A DNA stretch of 53,716 bases from Gemmatimonadota bacterium (GTDB lineage: Bacteria; Gemmatimonadota; Gemmatimonadetes; Longimicrobiales; Gaopeijiaceae): the NCBI GenBank assembly GCA_022823225.1, contig JAJDXM010000002.1, positions 1-53,716 on the forward strand, given 5' to 3'. How positions within the stretch are numbered: position 1 is the first letter of the stretch; each line of letters starts with the position of its first letter. This document shows, one piece after another, positions 1 to 12,094 of this stretch. A model generated the notes under the pieces. It was not told where the DNA came from and did not search any database. It worked only from the letters and a program-made list of their open reading frames with translations. Made by a program: the position numbers and the translations under genes.

Positions 1-234
<234 letters not shown>

Positions 235-303
235 GGAGTTTCGAGTAGGGACGGCCCGCCGGGCCGGTCCGAAAGATCCTCAGAGTCTACCCGTCCGCTT
301 CTC

Positions 304-1272
304 ATGACTTCTCGATTGTCGCTCCGTTATCTTTTCCTCATGCACGCATGCCAGCCCGGCCATCGTCCCCCAGTGGGCCAGTCCACCCGCGCCGGGTATG
401 TTGCGCTGGTCGGGCTCCCGAACGCCGGCAAGTCCACGCTGCTCAACGCGCTGGCGGGCGCCCACCTGAGCATCGTGACGCGCAAGGCCCAGACGACGTG
501 GCAGAGGATCACGGGAATCCGCACGGAGGGGGCGGTTCAGATGGTGATCATCGACACCCCCGGCATCCTCGACAGTCCCCGGCTCTTCCATCGCTCGATG
601 GTCGCCGACGCCCGGGGCGCGCTCCTGGAGGCGGACGTGGTGGCGGCGGTCGTGGACGGCGCCGCATCCATGCGACCGGGTGAGCTGACGGCGCTTGCGG
701 GCTTCCTTGCCGAGGCGCGGTCTCCGGTCGCGGTGGTTGCCAACAAGGCGGATCGCCCCCGCTTCGATCCCGGCCCGGCCCGGCGGCTGGCCGAGACGGC
801 CGCGGCGCCCTGCTATCCGGTGTCCGCGCTCGAACGTGCCGGTCTGGAGGCGCTCATCGCCCATCTGGAGTCGCGACTTCCCGAGAGCCCCTTCCTCTAC
901 CCGGAGGACGAGATTGCCGCGGCGCCCACCCGGTTCTTCGTCGCGGAGTTCATCAGGGAAACGGTTTTTGACCGGTTCCAGCAGGAGATTCCGTACTCCG
1001 TGGCGGTTCAGGTGGACGAATTCCGTGAGAGCGAGGATCCCGTCTACATTGCGGCAACCGTGTACGTCGAGCGGCAGTCCCAGAAGGGTATCGTGGTGGG
1101 GAAGGGCGGTGCGGCGATCCGTGCCCTCGGAGGTGCGGCCCGTCGCAGGATCGAGTATTTTCTCGGAGCGCGGGTCTACCTGGACCTCTGGGTGAAGGTC
1201 TGGGACGGCTGGCGACACAAGAGGGAAGGTCTGATGACGTTCGGCTACACGCTGCCCGATGAGCCCGGTTGA
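304..1272 (+). CDS. era: GTPase Era, 16S rRNA maturation / 30S assembly
   Basis: Era is a GTPase that binds the 3' end of 16S rRNA during 30S maturation. The product (322 residues from 304) shows the G1 loop GLPNAGKS (residues 38-45), a G3 DTPG (84-87), a G4 NKAD, and a C-terminal KH domain with GKGG at 266-269. The family usually starts only a few residues before the G domain, so the true start may be ATG 340 or 349, or GTG 373; none has a good ribosome binding site. It follows the 16S gene directly, and Era's RNA target is the end of that 16S. The last 14 bases overlap the next gene. Confidence 0.95.
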   Translation: MTSRLSLRYLFLMHACQPGHRPPVGQSTRAGYVALVGLPNAGKSTLLNALAGAHLSIVTRKAQTTWQRITGIRTEGAVQMVIIDTPGILDSPRLFHRSMVADARGALLEADVVAAVVDGAASMRPGELTALAGFLAEARSPVAVVANKADRPRFDPGPARRLAETAAAPCYPVSALERAGLEALIAHLESRLPESPFLYPEDEIAAAPTRFFVAEFIRETVFDRFQQEIPYSVAVQVDEFRESEDPVYIAATVYVERQSQKGIVVGKGGAAIRALGGAARRRIEYFLGARVYLDLWVKVWDGWRHKREGLMTFGYTLPDEPG

Positions 1273-2311
1273 ACGGGTCCGGCCCGTGACGGTGGCAAGG
1301 CCGGCGGCCGGCCGCTCCCGATGCCCGGGCGTCTTTTTCCACGGACTGGTGGCGCTCGTGCTGTTGACGCCGGCACCTGGTGCGACGCTTTCCGGCCAGG
1401 AGATCGGGGACGAGACCGGAGCTGGCGAAGGCGCCCTGTTCCTCCTGCTTCCGGTTGGTGCCCACGGTGTCGGACTCGGCCGCGCAATGACCGCCCTCGA
1501 GAGCGAGGAGGCGGCGTTCTGGAACCCCGCCGGCCTCGCCCGGCAGAGGAGCCGCCGGGTGATGGTGTACCGGGGAAACCAGATCGCCGGAGACGCAACC
1601 GCGGTCAATGTGCTGCTGCCCTGGAATCGCGTCGGGACCTTCGGCTTCTCCTACCTGCTTCTCGACATCGGGGACCAGGTTCTGCGCAATGATTTCGGTG
1701 ACCGCCTGGGCAGGATATCCGTCCGGAACCATGCGGGGATCCTCAGTTACGCCACGTCCTTCCCCGGGCGCGTTCACGCCGGGATCAACATGAAGCTGGT
1801 GCAGTTCAGGATCGCCTGCCGAGGACAGTGTCCGGACTTCGCCACCTCCAGTTCGGCCTACGCCATCGACGCCGGGATCCAGGCCGAACCCTTTCGCCGA
1901 ATCCCATTGCGCTTCGGCTGGATGATCGCCCACGCGGGGACCGAGTTCCAGGTCTTCAATGAAGCGCAGTCCGATCCCCTCCCGACCCGCATCCGCTTTG
2001 CGGTCGCGTACGATCTGCTCCGGCGGCTCGAATCCGAGGATCTGGCGCTCTGGGCAACCCTGGAGACGGAAGACCGCGCTCGCGATCCGGGCTCACCCTC
2101 GCTCTACACGGGACTGAACCTGTCTGCTGCCGACCTGTTCTACGTGCGCGCCGGCTATGTGGGAGGGAAGCTGGACCAGACCAACGGGGCGGCGGTCGGG
2201 TTGGGAATCCGCATCGACCGTTTCGACCTCAATCTGGCGAAGTCCCTGACCCGCTCGGCGGTCACCGGCGCGAGCGAGCCGCTCCACGCGACCTTCGGCA
2301 TAACATTCTAG
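1259..2311 (+). CDS. PorV/PorQ-like outer membrane beta-barrel protein
   Basis: A 350-residue protein with an N-terminal export signal (hydrophobic VFFHGLVALVLLT, about residues 25-37, ending near ATLSGQ). The body alternates short amphipathic strands and ends in phenylalanine (FGITF), as outer membrane barrels do. The early motif with ALESEEAAFWNPAGLA resembles the conserved N-terminal part of the PorV/PorQ/FadL-like barrels of the Bacteroidota and Gemmatimonadota, where an NPAGL motif is typical. Its start overlaps the end of era and its stop shares a base with the next start, so the three genes are probably co-transcribed. Its cargo or partner is unknown. Confidence 0.7.
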   Translation: MSPVERVRPVTVARPAAGRSRCPGVFFHGLVALVLLTPAPGATLSGQEIGDETGAGEGALFLLLPVGAHGVGLGRAMTALESEEAAFWNPAGLARQRSRRVMVYRGNQIAGDATAVNVLLPWNRVGTFGFSYLLLDIGDQVLRNDFGDRLGRISVRNHAGILSYATSFPGRVHAGINMKLVQFRIACRGQCPDFATSSSAYAIDAGIQAEPFRRIPLRFGWMIAHAGTEFQVFNEAQSDPLPTRIRFAVAYDLLRRLESEDLALWATLETEDRARDPGSPSLYTGLNLSAADLFYVRAGYVGGKLDQTNGAAVGLGIRIDRFDLNLAKSLTRSAVTGASEPLHATFGITF

Positions 2312-3156
2312 TGTCCTGTCGCCGCGGCCGGTCCTTCGCCCCGGCGCTGCTTGTGGCCGCGGCCGTCCTGCCGACCAATGCGGCTGGACAAGGCCCCCGC
2401 GGCATTCGAGCGGCGAGCGCATCCGGGCCGGCCGCGCCGCTCTCGTACTCGGTGCTTACGGCACGGCCCCTTAGCTTCCGTCCCGAGCCCGCTCTCGACG
2501 AGGGCAGGGCCTTTCTGCATTCGCTGATCGTTCCGGGAATGGCGCAATACCGCCAGGGAAAAAGGCGCTGGCTACTCTACGCGGGGGCCGAGGTTCTTTC
2601 CGCCTTCCTCTACTTCGACGCGCGGGGCGATGCGCGGAGCGCGCGGAGCGCCTATCGCGACTTCGCCTGGACCCGGGCCCGGCTGGGGATCAGCTCAGAG
2701 CCCAGGCGCGACGGAGACTTCGAGTACTACGAGACGCTGTCGAAGTGGATCGCCTCGGGCGCCTGGGATGTGGACATGGCGCGGCAGGGAGTCCAACCCG
2801 AATCGGACCCGGCCACGTACAACGGCTGGGTCTGGGGCCTCGCGATGGAGATCTACAACGTGGATGGCTCGAATCCCGAGGGGTCGCCGGGCTACGAGAG
2901 GGCGCTGGACTTCTACCGCGAACGGGGGTACGGGCCGCCACTGCTCTGGATGTGGGGTGGCGGCACGGCGGAGCAGGACGAATTCCGCGAATGGATCCGC
3001 GAGAGCGACCGTCGCGCCGCCGACGCCCGCCGTGCACTCTGGATCCTCACCGCGAACCACCTGTTCAGCGCCATCGACGGCTTCATCACCGCGCGGCTCG
3101 CCTCCATGCCGCCGACCGGCGAGCTGGGGCTGGTCGTCGCGATTCCGTTCCGGTAG
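2311..3156 (+). CDS. Exported protein of unknown function (DUF5683-like)
   Basis: A 281-residue protein with a GTG start that overlaps the upstream TAG by one base. An N-terminal signal sequence (about residues 8-25, ending NAAGQ) points to the periplasm or outer membrane. Around residue 72 it has a segment of the form IVPGMAQYRQGKRRWLLY, typical of the DUF5683-type 'P-G-x-GQ-Y' motif with a following hydrophobic stretch, and a second hydrophobic stretch near the C-terminus (ALWILTANHLFSAIDG). The C-terminus ends in a barrel-like AIPFR. Function cannot be inferred beyond an envelope location. It is probably translated together with the upstream barrel protein. Confidence 0.6.
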   Translation: MSCRRGRSFAPALLVAAAVLPTNAAGQGPRGIRAASASGPAAPLSYSVLTARPLSFRPEPALDEGRAFLHSLIVPGMAQYRQGKRRWLLYAGAEVLSAFLYFDARGDARSARSAYRDFAWTRARLGISSEPRRDGDFEYYETLSKWIASGAWDVDMARQGVQPESDPATYNGWVWGLAMEIYNVDGSNPEGSPGYERALDFYRERGYGPPLLWMWGGGTAEQDEFREWIRESDRRAADARRALWILTANHLFSAIDGFITARLASMPPTGELGLVVAIPFR

Positions 3157-3276
3157 GCGGTCGTGGCAGGCCGGGGGTCCACCTCGCCACGGTCCTTTCG
3201 TATGTTTGGGAAGATCCGGAAACGACTGCGCCGGATCCGCAATCCACATTCGTTGAGGGCTCGTCCCGGTTCGATC

Positions 3277-4393
3277 ATGGCACAGGTTCACGAACAGATT
3301 CAGCGCCTCCACGCCGCAAGCCGGCGCATCGAGGAGCTTCGGGGGTATCTTTGACATTCCGGGGCGGATGGAGCGCATCAGGGCCCTCGATGAGGAGATG
3401 GCGAGCCAGGGGTTCTGGGACAACGGCGAGGAGGCGCGCCGGCTGATCGCCGAGGCGAATGGGCTCAAGGAGTGGGTGGAACCCTGGCGCGGGCTCTCCG
3501 CCAAGGCCGGCGAACTGGGGGAGCTGGGCGAGTTGCTCGGCGAGGAGGAGGACCCGGATCTCGCTCGCGAACTGGAGTCGGAGATACGTCTGCTGGAGAG
3601 CGAGTTGGGCGTGCTGGAGCTGCGCACCATGCTCCAGGGCGAGGACGACCACCGTGAGGCGATGCTGACCATTCACCCCGGCGCGGGAGGCCTCGAGTCC
3701 CAGGACTGGGCCGAGATGCTCTCCCGCATGTACGTGCGCTGGGCCGAGCGGCGCGGCTTCGCGCTCAAGGTGCTCGACCTCCAGCCGGCGGAAGAGGCGG
3801 GGATCAAGAGCGTCACGCTGGAGATCAGCGGCGACCATGCGTACGGATACCTGAAGGCGGAGAGGGGGGTTCATCGACTGGTCAGGATCTCGCCCTTCGA
3901 CTCCCAGTCGCGGCGCCATACCTCGTTTGCCTCCGTCTTCGTCTACCCGGTACTGGACGAGGAGATCGCGATCGACATCGACGAGTCGCACCTGAGGGTC
4001 GACACCTTCCGGGCATCCGGGGCGGGGGGTCAGCACGTCAATAAGACGGACTCCGCGATTCGCATCACGCACATTCCGACGGGGATCGTGGTTTCCTGCC
4101 AGCAGGAGCGGTCGCAGCACAAGAACCGCTCCACCGCGATGAAGATGCTCAGGGCGGCGCTCTACCAGCGGGCGCGCGAGGAAAAGAAGCGGGAGAAGGA
4201 GGCGTTGGAATCATCCAAGACCGAGATCGGCTGGGGCAACCAGATCCGCTCCTACGTCCTTGCGCCGTACACGATGGTGAACGACCACCGCACGGAGGTG
4301 AAGACGGGCAATGTGAGTGCCGTGATGGACGGGGCGCTGGATCCCTTCATCGAGGCCTACCTGAAGAAGTTCGGCGGAGACGGCGCCGGATGA
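3277..4393 (+). CDS. prfB: Peptide chain release factor 2 (programmed +1 frameshift)
   Basis: RF2 releases proteins at UGA and UAA. The gene is read in two frames: ATG 3277 opens a 25-codon segment that ends at an in-frame TGA (3352-3354), and translation continues in the +1 frame from 3353 to 4393, giving about 371 residues, close to the usual 365. The long part has the SPF recognition tripeptide (RISPFDS) and the catalytic GGQ (ASGAGGQHVNK, about residue 250). The first exon-like segment (AQVHEQIQRLHAASRRIEELRGYL) matches the RF2 N-terminal helix. Its stop overlaps the lysS start by 4 bases, the common prfB-lysS pairing. Confidence 0.95.
3341..3355 (+). promoter_or_regulatory. prfB programmed +1 frameshift site
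   Basis: The bases GGGGGTATCTTTGAC contain the classic elements: a Shine-Dalgarno-like G-run, the slippery CTT codon (3349-3351), and the in-frame UGA followed by C (3352-3355), the poor termination context. In the well-studied RF2 system, low RF2 leads to a slip from CUU to UUU so that reading resumes at GAC. This makes RF2 synthesis self-regulating. The match to the known consensus is essentially complete. Confidence 0.95.
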
Positions 4394-5925
4394 GCGGCGG
4401 CGGGAGCGGGGGTCCTTCCGGAGTGATGCGGACCAGGAGGGAGAAGCTGGAGGCCCTGCGCGCACGCGGCGTCGAGCCCTTCGCCTATTCCTGCGAGGTG
4501 ACCGCCCGGGCGGCGCCGTCGGTGGCGATGTTCGAGGAGGCCGAGGCAGCGGGATCACTTGTCGAGGGCCGGGGTTCGGCGGAGCACTGGGCCGGCCGCC
4601 TGGTTGCGTTCCGCTCGCACGGCCGCAGCGCCTTCGCGGACCTGGAGGACCACACCGGCCGCGTTCAAATCTACTTCAAGCGCAACGTCGTCGGCGATGA
4701 GGCGTTCGGGCTGCTCGACCTTCTCGACCGGGGTGACTGGATCGGGGTGGAGGGCCGGCTCTTCCGCACCCGCGCCGGCCAGGTGACGGTGCGGGCCGAC
4801 AGCTTCCGGCTCCTTGCCAAGTCGTTGCGGCCGCTTCCACTCGGAAAGGTCGAGATCGATGCCGGGACCGGAAAGGCGCGCACGTATTCGGGCTTCGCCG
4901 ATCGAGAGGGGCGGTATCGGCAGCGCTACGCCGACCTCGCGGTCAATTCCGGAGTCCGCGAGGTCTTCCGCTTGCGTGCCCGGGTCGTGTCGGCCGCGCG
5001 CCGGTTTCTGGACGACCTGGGCTTCCTGGAGGTCGAGACGCCCGTGTTGCAGCCGCAATACGGGGGCGCCTCGGCCAGGCCGTTCGTCACGCACCACAAC
5101 GCACTGGACCGCCAGCTCTACCTGCGCATCGCGGACGAGCTCTATCTGAAGCGGCTGATCGTCGGCGGCATGGACCGGGTCTACGAGGTCTCCAAGGACT
5201 TCCGGAACGAGGGGATCGACCGGTTCCACAACCCGGAGTTCACCATGCTGGAGTTCTACCAGGCCTTCGCGGACTACGAAGACATGATGGAGCTGGTGGA
5301 GCAGCTTTTCGTGACGCTGGCCGAAGCGGCGAACGGCGCTCCCGGCTGCGACTACCAGGGCACGCGGATCGATTTCGCGAGGCCCTTCGCGCGGCTGCGG
5401 TTCGTCGATGCTCTGGGCGAGGCTCTGGGTGCCGATCCCCTTGCGCTGCCCGTCGACGAGCTGCGCGAGCGGGCGAGGGCGCTTGGCGCGGACGACCTGG
5501 AAGGGGCGGGGAGGGGCAAGCTTCTGGACAAGCTCTTCGGCGAACTCGTCCAGCCGGACCTGGTGCAGCCGACTTTCGTGCTGGACCATCCGCGGGAACT
5601 CAGCCCCCTCGCCAAGGCCAGGCGGAGCGCTCCCGAGCTGGCAGAACGCTTCGAGCTGTTCGTCGCCGGGCAGGAGATGGCAAACGCCTTCAGCGAGCTC
5701 AACGACCCGATCGCCCAGCGGGCCCGTCTGGAGGACCAGGCGGAGCTGCGCGCGGCTGGCGACGAAGAGGCCCAGGTGGTCGACGAGGACTACATCCGGG
5801 CCCTGGAATACGGACTGCCGCCGACGGGCGGGGTCGGGGTCGGGATCGACCGGGTGGTGATGGTCCTGGCCGACCAGGCCTCGATCCGCGACGTAATCCT
5901 GTTCCCGACACTGCGGGAGGCATAG
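4390..5925 (+). CDS. lysS: Lysyl-tRNA synthetase, class II
   Basis: LysRS attaches lysine to tRNA-Lys in the cytoplasm. The 511-residue protein has an N-terminal OB-fold anticodon-binding domain (about 65-165) followed by the class II catalytic core. Motif 1 lies in FLEVETPVLQPQYGGASA, motif 2 in YEVSKDFRNEGIDRFHNPEF, and motif 3 in GGVGVGIDRVVM near the C-terminus. Length is normal. The ATG overlaps the prfB stop (ATGA), so the two are translationally coupled. Confidence 0.96.
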   Translation: MSGGGSGGPSGVMRTRREKLEALRARGVEPFAYSCEVTARAAPSVAMFEEAEAAGSLVEGRGSAEHWAGRLVAFRSHGRSAFADLEDHTGRVQIYFKRNVVGDEAFGLLDLLDRGDWIGVEGRLFRTRAGQVTVRADSFRLLAKSLRPLPLGKVEIDAGTGKARTYSGFADREGRYRQRYADLAVNSGVREVFRLRARVVSAARRFLDDLGFLEVETPVLQPQYGGASARPFVTHHNALDRQLYLRIADELYLKRLIVGGMDRVYEVSKDFRNEGIDRFHNPEFTMLEFYQAFADYEDMMELVEQLFVTLAEAANGAPGCDYQGTRIDFARPFARLRFVDALGEALGADPLALPVDELRERARALGADDLEGAGRGKLLDKLFGELVQPDLVQPTFVLDHPRELSPLAKARRSAPELAERFELFVAGQEMANAFSELNDPIAQRARLEDQAELRAAGDEEAQVVDEDYIRALEYGLPPTGGVGVGIDRVVMVLADQASIRDVILFPTLREA

Positions 5926-5926
5926 T

Positions 5927-7210
5927 GTGACATTCTCCAGCGGCTCCACCTCCAGGACCCGCCTCAGCTGGCTGCTTGCCGGGCGCCTGATGGCGTCGCG
6001 CAAGCGCGGACGGCTGCTGTCCTTCATCACCTGGATCGCGCTCGGGGGCGTGGCGGTGGGGGCGACCGCGCTGGTGGTGGTCATCGGTGTCATGACGGGA
6101 ATGCAGAACGAACTCCGCGAGAAGATTCTGGGCTCGTTCCCCCACATCATGATTCAGGAGGTGGGGACGATGTCCCTGCGGCTTGAGCGCTCCGACAGCA
6201 TCGCCGGGGTGGTGGCCGATGTCGAGGGCGTCGTCGCAACCTCGCCGGTCGTGGTCACGAAGGTCGCATTGAAGAGAATAGACGCCGAGTACGTGGACGT
6301 GTTGACGCTCTACGGCATCGGCCTCAACGGCGAGGGCCCTTCCGTGATGCCGATCGAGGACAGTCTCGAGGCCGGCTATCTCCCCCGGACACGGTTGCCC
6401 GGCGACGTGACGCCGGTGGTTCTCGGCAGCGGCATCGCCTCGCGCGTCAACGTGTTCTCGGGCGACACGGTCACTGTGTTCGCGCTGGAGAACTTCGACA
6501 TCATGCCGAACGGGGAGCTCTTCGCACCCGCGGACGACTGGGTGGTTTCCGGGCTGATCACCACCGGGCTGTACGACTTCGACATCCAGAACGGGTATGC
6601 GGCACGGGTCGACGTGCAGGATCTGCTGGAGCTGGAGTCCGCCACGACGTCGTTCGTCGGAGTGCGGGTCGAGGATCCCTGGGAGGCCGAAGTGCTGGCC
6701 GATTCGATTTCGGCGGCCCTCGGCGGATGGCCCTACCGCGTCCAGCCCTGGACCGAAGCGAACGCCCAGCTATTTGCCGCGCTCAAGCTGGAGAAGCTGG
6801 GGATGGCCCTGATCCTTTCGCTGATCATTCTGGTCGCGGCGTTCAACATCATGGGGACGCTGGCCATGGTCGTAGTCAACCGTACGAAGGAGATCGGCAT
6901 CCTAAAGGCCATGGGACTCACGCGCAGCGACACGCTTCGGGCATTCATGTTCCAGGGACTGTGGATCGGGGTCGTCGGAACGACGGCCGGGATGGGGCTG
7001 GGGCTCACCCTTGCCTTCCTGATCGAGCGCTTCAGGCTCATCCCGCTGCCCGCGGAAGTCTACTTCGTCGACCGGCTGCCGATTGCGCTCTCGGTCTGGG
7101 ATGCGCTCTGGATCGCGGGCGTCAGCCTGATCATTCCGATACTCGCGACCATCTACCCGGCGCGCCAGGCGGCGTCCCTGGAGGCGGTCGAGGCGATTCG
7201 CCATGGTTGA
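5927..7210 (+). CDS. lolC: Lipoprotein-releasing ABC transporter permease (LolC/LolE family)
   Basis: Inner membrane subunit of the Lol system, which extracts lipoproteins from the inner membrane for transfer to the outer membrane. The 427-residue product has the family layout: an N-terminal membrane helix (ITWIALGGVAVGATALVVVI), a large periplasmic domain (about residues 70-285), then three C-terminal helices including the FtsX-like core and the motif VVNRTKEIGILKAMG. A single permease gene here suggests a LolF-type homodimer or a partner elsewhere; LolC and LolE cannot be separated by eye. The GTG start lies 1 base after the lysS stop, and the end overlaps lolD by 8 bases. Confidence 0.88.
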   Translation: MTFSSGSTSRTRLSWLLAGRLMASRKRGRLLSFITWIALGGVAVGATALVVVIGVMTGMQNELREKILGSFPHIMIQEVGTMSLRLERSDSIAGVVADVEGVVATSPVVVTKVALKRIDAEYVDVLTLYGIGLNGEGPSVMPIEDSLEAGYLPRTRLPGDVTPVVLGSGIASRVNVFSGDTVTVFALENFDIMPNGELFAPADDWVVSGLITTGLYDFDIQNGYAARVDVQDLLELESATTSFVGVRVEDPWEAEVLADSISAALGGWPYRVQPWTEANAQLFAALKLEKLGMALILSLIILVAAFNIMGTLAMVVVNRTKEIGILKAMGLTRSDTLRAFMFQGLWIGVVGTTAGMGLGLTLAFLIERFRLIPLPAEVYFVDRLPIALSVWDALWIAGVSLIIPILATIYPARQAASLEAVEAIRHG

Positions 7211-7931
7211 GGCGGCAGCATTCGCCGGCGTTTCCGCGCGGTCGGCGGACGACCGAACGGTGATCGAGGCCCGGGGTCTGCGGCGGACCTACGTGGGCGT
7301 GTCCGGTGCGGACCTGCACATCCTCAGGGGTCTCGATCTGAGCGTGCGGCGGGGTGAGGCGGTGGCCATCATCGGCGCCAGCGGTTCGGGCAAGTCCACG
7401 CTTCTTCACCTGCTGGGCGCGCTGGACCGACCCACGGGAGGAACGGTTCGCGTTGGTGGCACGGACCTCGATTCGCTCGATGACGAGGCGGCGGCCTCGT
7501 TGCGGAACGCGCGCATCGGGTTCGTTTTTCAGTTCCACCACCTCCTTTCGGATTTCACGGCGATCGAGAACACGATGCTCCCGGCGCTCATTCGCGGCGA
7601 CGCCCCGAAGTCATGCAGGGCTCGCGCCGGCGACCTGCTCGACCAGGTGGGACTGGGCGACCGCCGCGAGCACAAGCCCCACGAGCTTTCGGGCGGCGAA
7701 CAGCAGCGGGTGGCGGTGGCGCGTGCCCTCGTCAACCGCCCTCTCGCGATACTCGCGGACGAGCCCACGGGGAACCTGGATGCCGGCCTCAGCGAAGATG
7801 TCCACGATCTGCTCTTCGAAGTGAAGGAACGGCACGGTGTTGCGCTGGTGGTCGTGACGCACAACCATGAACTGGCGTTCAGAGCCGGGAGGGTGCTTAG
7901 ACTGGCGGGAGGTGTACTCGAGGATGTCTGA
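7203..7931 (+). CDS. lolD: Lipoprotein-releasing ABC transporter ATPase LolD
   Basis: ATPase partner of the upstream permease. The 242-residue protein shows a Walker [10 protein letters not shown], a Q-loop (FVFQFHHLL), the ABC signature [15 protein letters not shown], a Walker [12 protein letters not shown], and the H-loop VVTHNHELA. The FQFHHLL stretch and the size fit LolD and the MacB-like group. The gene overlaps both neighbours (7203-7210 with the permease, 7924-7931 with mcsA), which supports one transcript. Confidence 0.92.
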   Translation: MVEAAAFAGVSARSADDRTVIEARGLRRTYVGVSGADLHILRGLDLSVRRGEAVAIIGASGSGKSTLLHLLGALDRPTGGTVRVGGTDLDSLDDEAAASLRNARIGFVFQFHHLLSDFTAIENTMLPALIRGDAPKSCRARAGDLLDQVGLGDRREHKPHELSGGEQQRVAVARALVNRPLAILADEPTGNLDAGLSEDVHDLLFEVKERHGVALVVVTHNHELAFRAGRVLRLAGGVLEDV

Positions 7932-8433
7932 GGCACAGAGGGAGTGTGACGGGCGAGATTGCACCAATCCGGCGGTCGTGCACCTGACGCAGGTCGTCAA
8001 CGACAAGTCTTCGACCCAGTATCTGTGCAAGTCCTGTGCGGAAGCCAAGGGGATCACCACGGAGCCGTCGCAGGAATTCGATGTGGCGGACTTCCTGGCG
8101 CAGCTCGGAGACCAGGGACCGCCGCAGGGGAAGCCGTTGTCGTCGTGTGGTTTCTGCGATCTGACCTTCGACGATTTCAAGAAGTCGGGCCGGCTGGGGT
8201 GTCCGCACTGCTTCACATCCTTCGAGTCGAATCTGCGCCGCCTGCTGAACCGGATCCATGGGGCCACGGGGCATGTCGGCAAGGTCTACCTTCCACCGGA
8301 CCCCGCGGCCGCCGATGTCGACCGGCGGCTCGACGGGCTGCGGAGGAGCCTGCAGCGCGCCATCGAGGCGGAGGACTTCGAGCGTGCGGCCACGCTCCGT
8401 GACGAGATTCGCGGCCACGAAGGCGACGAGTGA
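7924..8433 (+). CDS. mcsA: McsA-like zinc-finger / UVR-domain activator of arginine kinase
   Basis: A 169-residue protein starting at ATG 7924, inside the end of lolD. It has two pairs of CxxC-type motifs (CDGRDC, CKSC, CGFC, CPHC) typical of McsA, which binds zinc and activates the McsB kinase. The C-terminal part (about 130-167) is a UVR motif ([20 protein letters not shown]), also found in ClpC and UvrB. Order and spacing (mcsB starts 3 bases downstream) match the Firmicute mcsA-mcsB-clpC cluster, but there is no ctsR repressor gene. Confidence 0.88.
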   Translation: MSEAQRECDGRDCTNPAVVHLTQVVNDKSSTQYLCKSCAEAKGITTEPSQEFDVADFLAQLGDQGPPQGKPLSSCGFCDLTFDDFKKSGRLGCPHCFTSFESNLRRLLNRIHGATGHVGKVYLPPDPAAADVDRRLDGLRRSLQRAIEAEDFERAATLRDEIRGHEGDE

Positions 8434-8436
8434 CGC

Positions 8437-9531
8437 ATGGACGAACTCCGCGCGATTCCGGATTTCGGGCTTGGCTGGCTCGATGCGAAGGGCCCCGATA
8501 CGGACATCGTGCTGTCGACGCGCGTGCGCCTGGCCAGGAACCTCCAGGGCTACCCGTACGTCTCGCGGGCCACCCACGGCGAGCGCGAAATCGTCTTCAG
8601 AACGGTGTCGAGGGCGGTCGACAGGTCTTCGCTCCGGCGTGAGACGGTGTACCTGCGCATGACGGAGCTGTCGGAGCGGGCCCGGAAGGTGCTGCTGGAG
8701 CGGCGTCTGATCTCCAGCGAAATCGCCGGACTGCAGGCCGGTCCCGACGGGGGGGTTGCCGTCGCCGTGTCGCCCGTCGACCCCGTGTCGATCCTCATCA
8801 ACGAGGAGGATCACCTTCGTCTGCAGTGCCTCGTCGGCGGTCTCCGGGTGATGGAGGCGTGGAAGCTCGCCGACCGGCTCGATGACGAGCTCGGGCGCGT
8901 GCTCCACCTGGCCTATCATCACGAGTTCGGCTACCTGACTTCATGTCCCACCAACGTCGGGACCGGGATGCGCGCCTCCGCGCTGCTTCACCTCCCCGGT
9001 CTCGTGCTCACCAAGGAGATTTCCCGAGCCCTGCAGGGCATCGCGCAGGTCGGCCTCACCTTCCGCGGCCTCTACGGCGAAGGGTCCGACGTCGTGGGCA
9101 ATTTCTTCCAGATCTCGAACCAGACGACGCTGGGGCAGAGCGAAGAGGACCTGGTCGATCACCTTGCGCGCATCGTCGCCACCGTGATCGAGAAGGAGCG
9201 CCAGGCCCGGCGGGTGCTCATGCGCGACGCCGGCCCGGTGACCGAGGACAAGATCTGGCGCGCCTACGGATTGCTCCGCTACGCAAGGTCCCTGGAATAC
9301 GAGGAGCTTATGAACCTGCTTTCGGGGGTGAGGCTCGGGGTCTCGCTGCAACTGCTTCCGTCGCCGAGCGTAGATTCACTGAACAGAATCATGATCCACT
9401 CACAGGCCGCCCACCTGGACGAGGCGGCCGGCCGCGTGCTTGCGCCGGCCGACCGGCGAGCCCACCGGGCCGAATACGTCCGCAAGGTGCTGGCCGGCGC
9501 GGATCCGCCCACTTCCGAAGCGGGGTGCTGA
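8437..9531 (+). CDS. mcsB: Protein arginine kinase McsB
   Basis: McsB phosphorylates arginine residues and so marks proteins for the ClpC-ClpP protease. The 364-residue product belongs to the ATP:guanido phosphotransferase family without the creatine-kinase N-domain. Visible family marks are DIVLSTRVRLARNL (27-40), INEEDHLRLQ, and the active-site cysteine region TSCPTNVGTGMRAS. The C-terminal part (about 280-345) fits the McsB-specific pArg-binding domain. It lies between mcsA and clpC, which supports the protein-kinase rather than metabolic-kinase role. Confidence 0.93.
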   Translation: MDELRAIPDFGLGWLDAKGPDTDIVLSTRVRLARNLQGYPYVSRATHGEREIVFRTVSRAVDRSSLRRETVYLRMTELSERARKVLLERRLISSEIAGLQAGPDGGVAVAVSPVDPVSILINEEDHLRLQCLVGGLRVMEAWKLADRLDDELGRVLHLAYHHEFGYLTSCPTNVGTGMRASALLHLPGLVLTKEISRALQGIAQVGLTFRGLYGEGSDVVGNFFQISNQTTLGQSEEDLVDHLARIVATVIEKERQARRVLMRDAGPVTEDKIWRAYGLLRYARSLEYEELMNLLSGVRLGVSLQLLPSPSVDSLNRIMIHSQAAHLDEAAGRVLAPADRRAHRAEYVRKVLAGADPPTSEAGC

Positions 9532-9598
9532 TGTTCGATATTTGGGGCAGAATCCCGGCAGGCGTTTCCGTCCGGGCAGCTTCGGAGGACCAACCGGC

Positions 9599-12090
<2,492 letters not shown>

Positions 12091-12094
<4 letters not shown>

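Noticed and set aside
304-340. era promoter (ATGACT / TATCTT, 18-base spacer)
   Set aside because: Only 4 of 6 matches in each box; era may equally be read through from the rRNA promoter.
280-1608. Long minus-strand open frame (442 codons) opposite era
   Set aside because: Mirror of era and its neighbour; arginine- and histidine-rich, no domain, typical of antisense frames in GC-rich genes.
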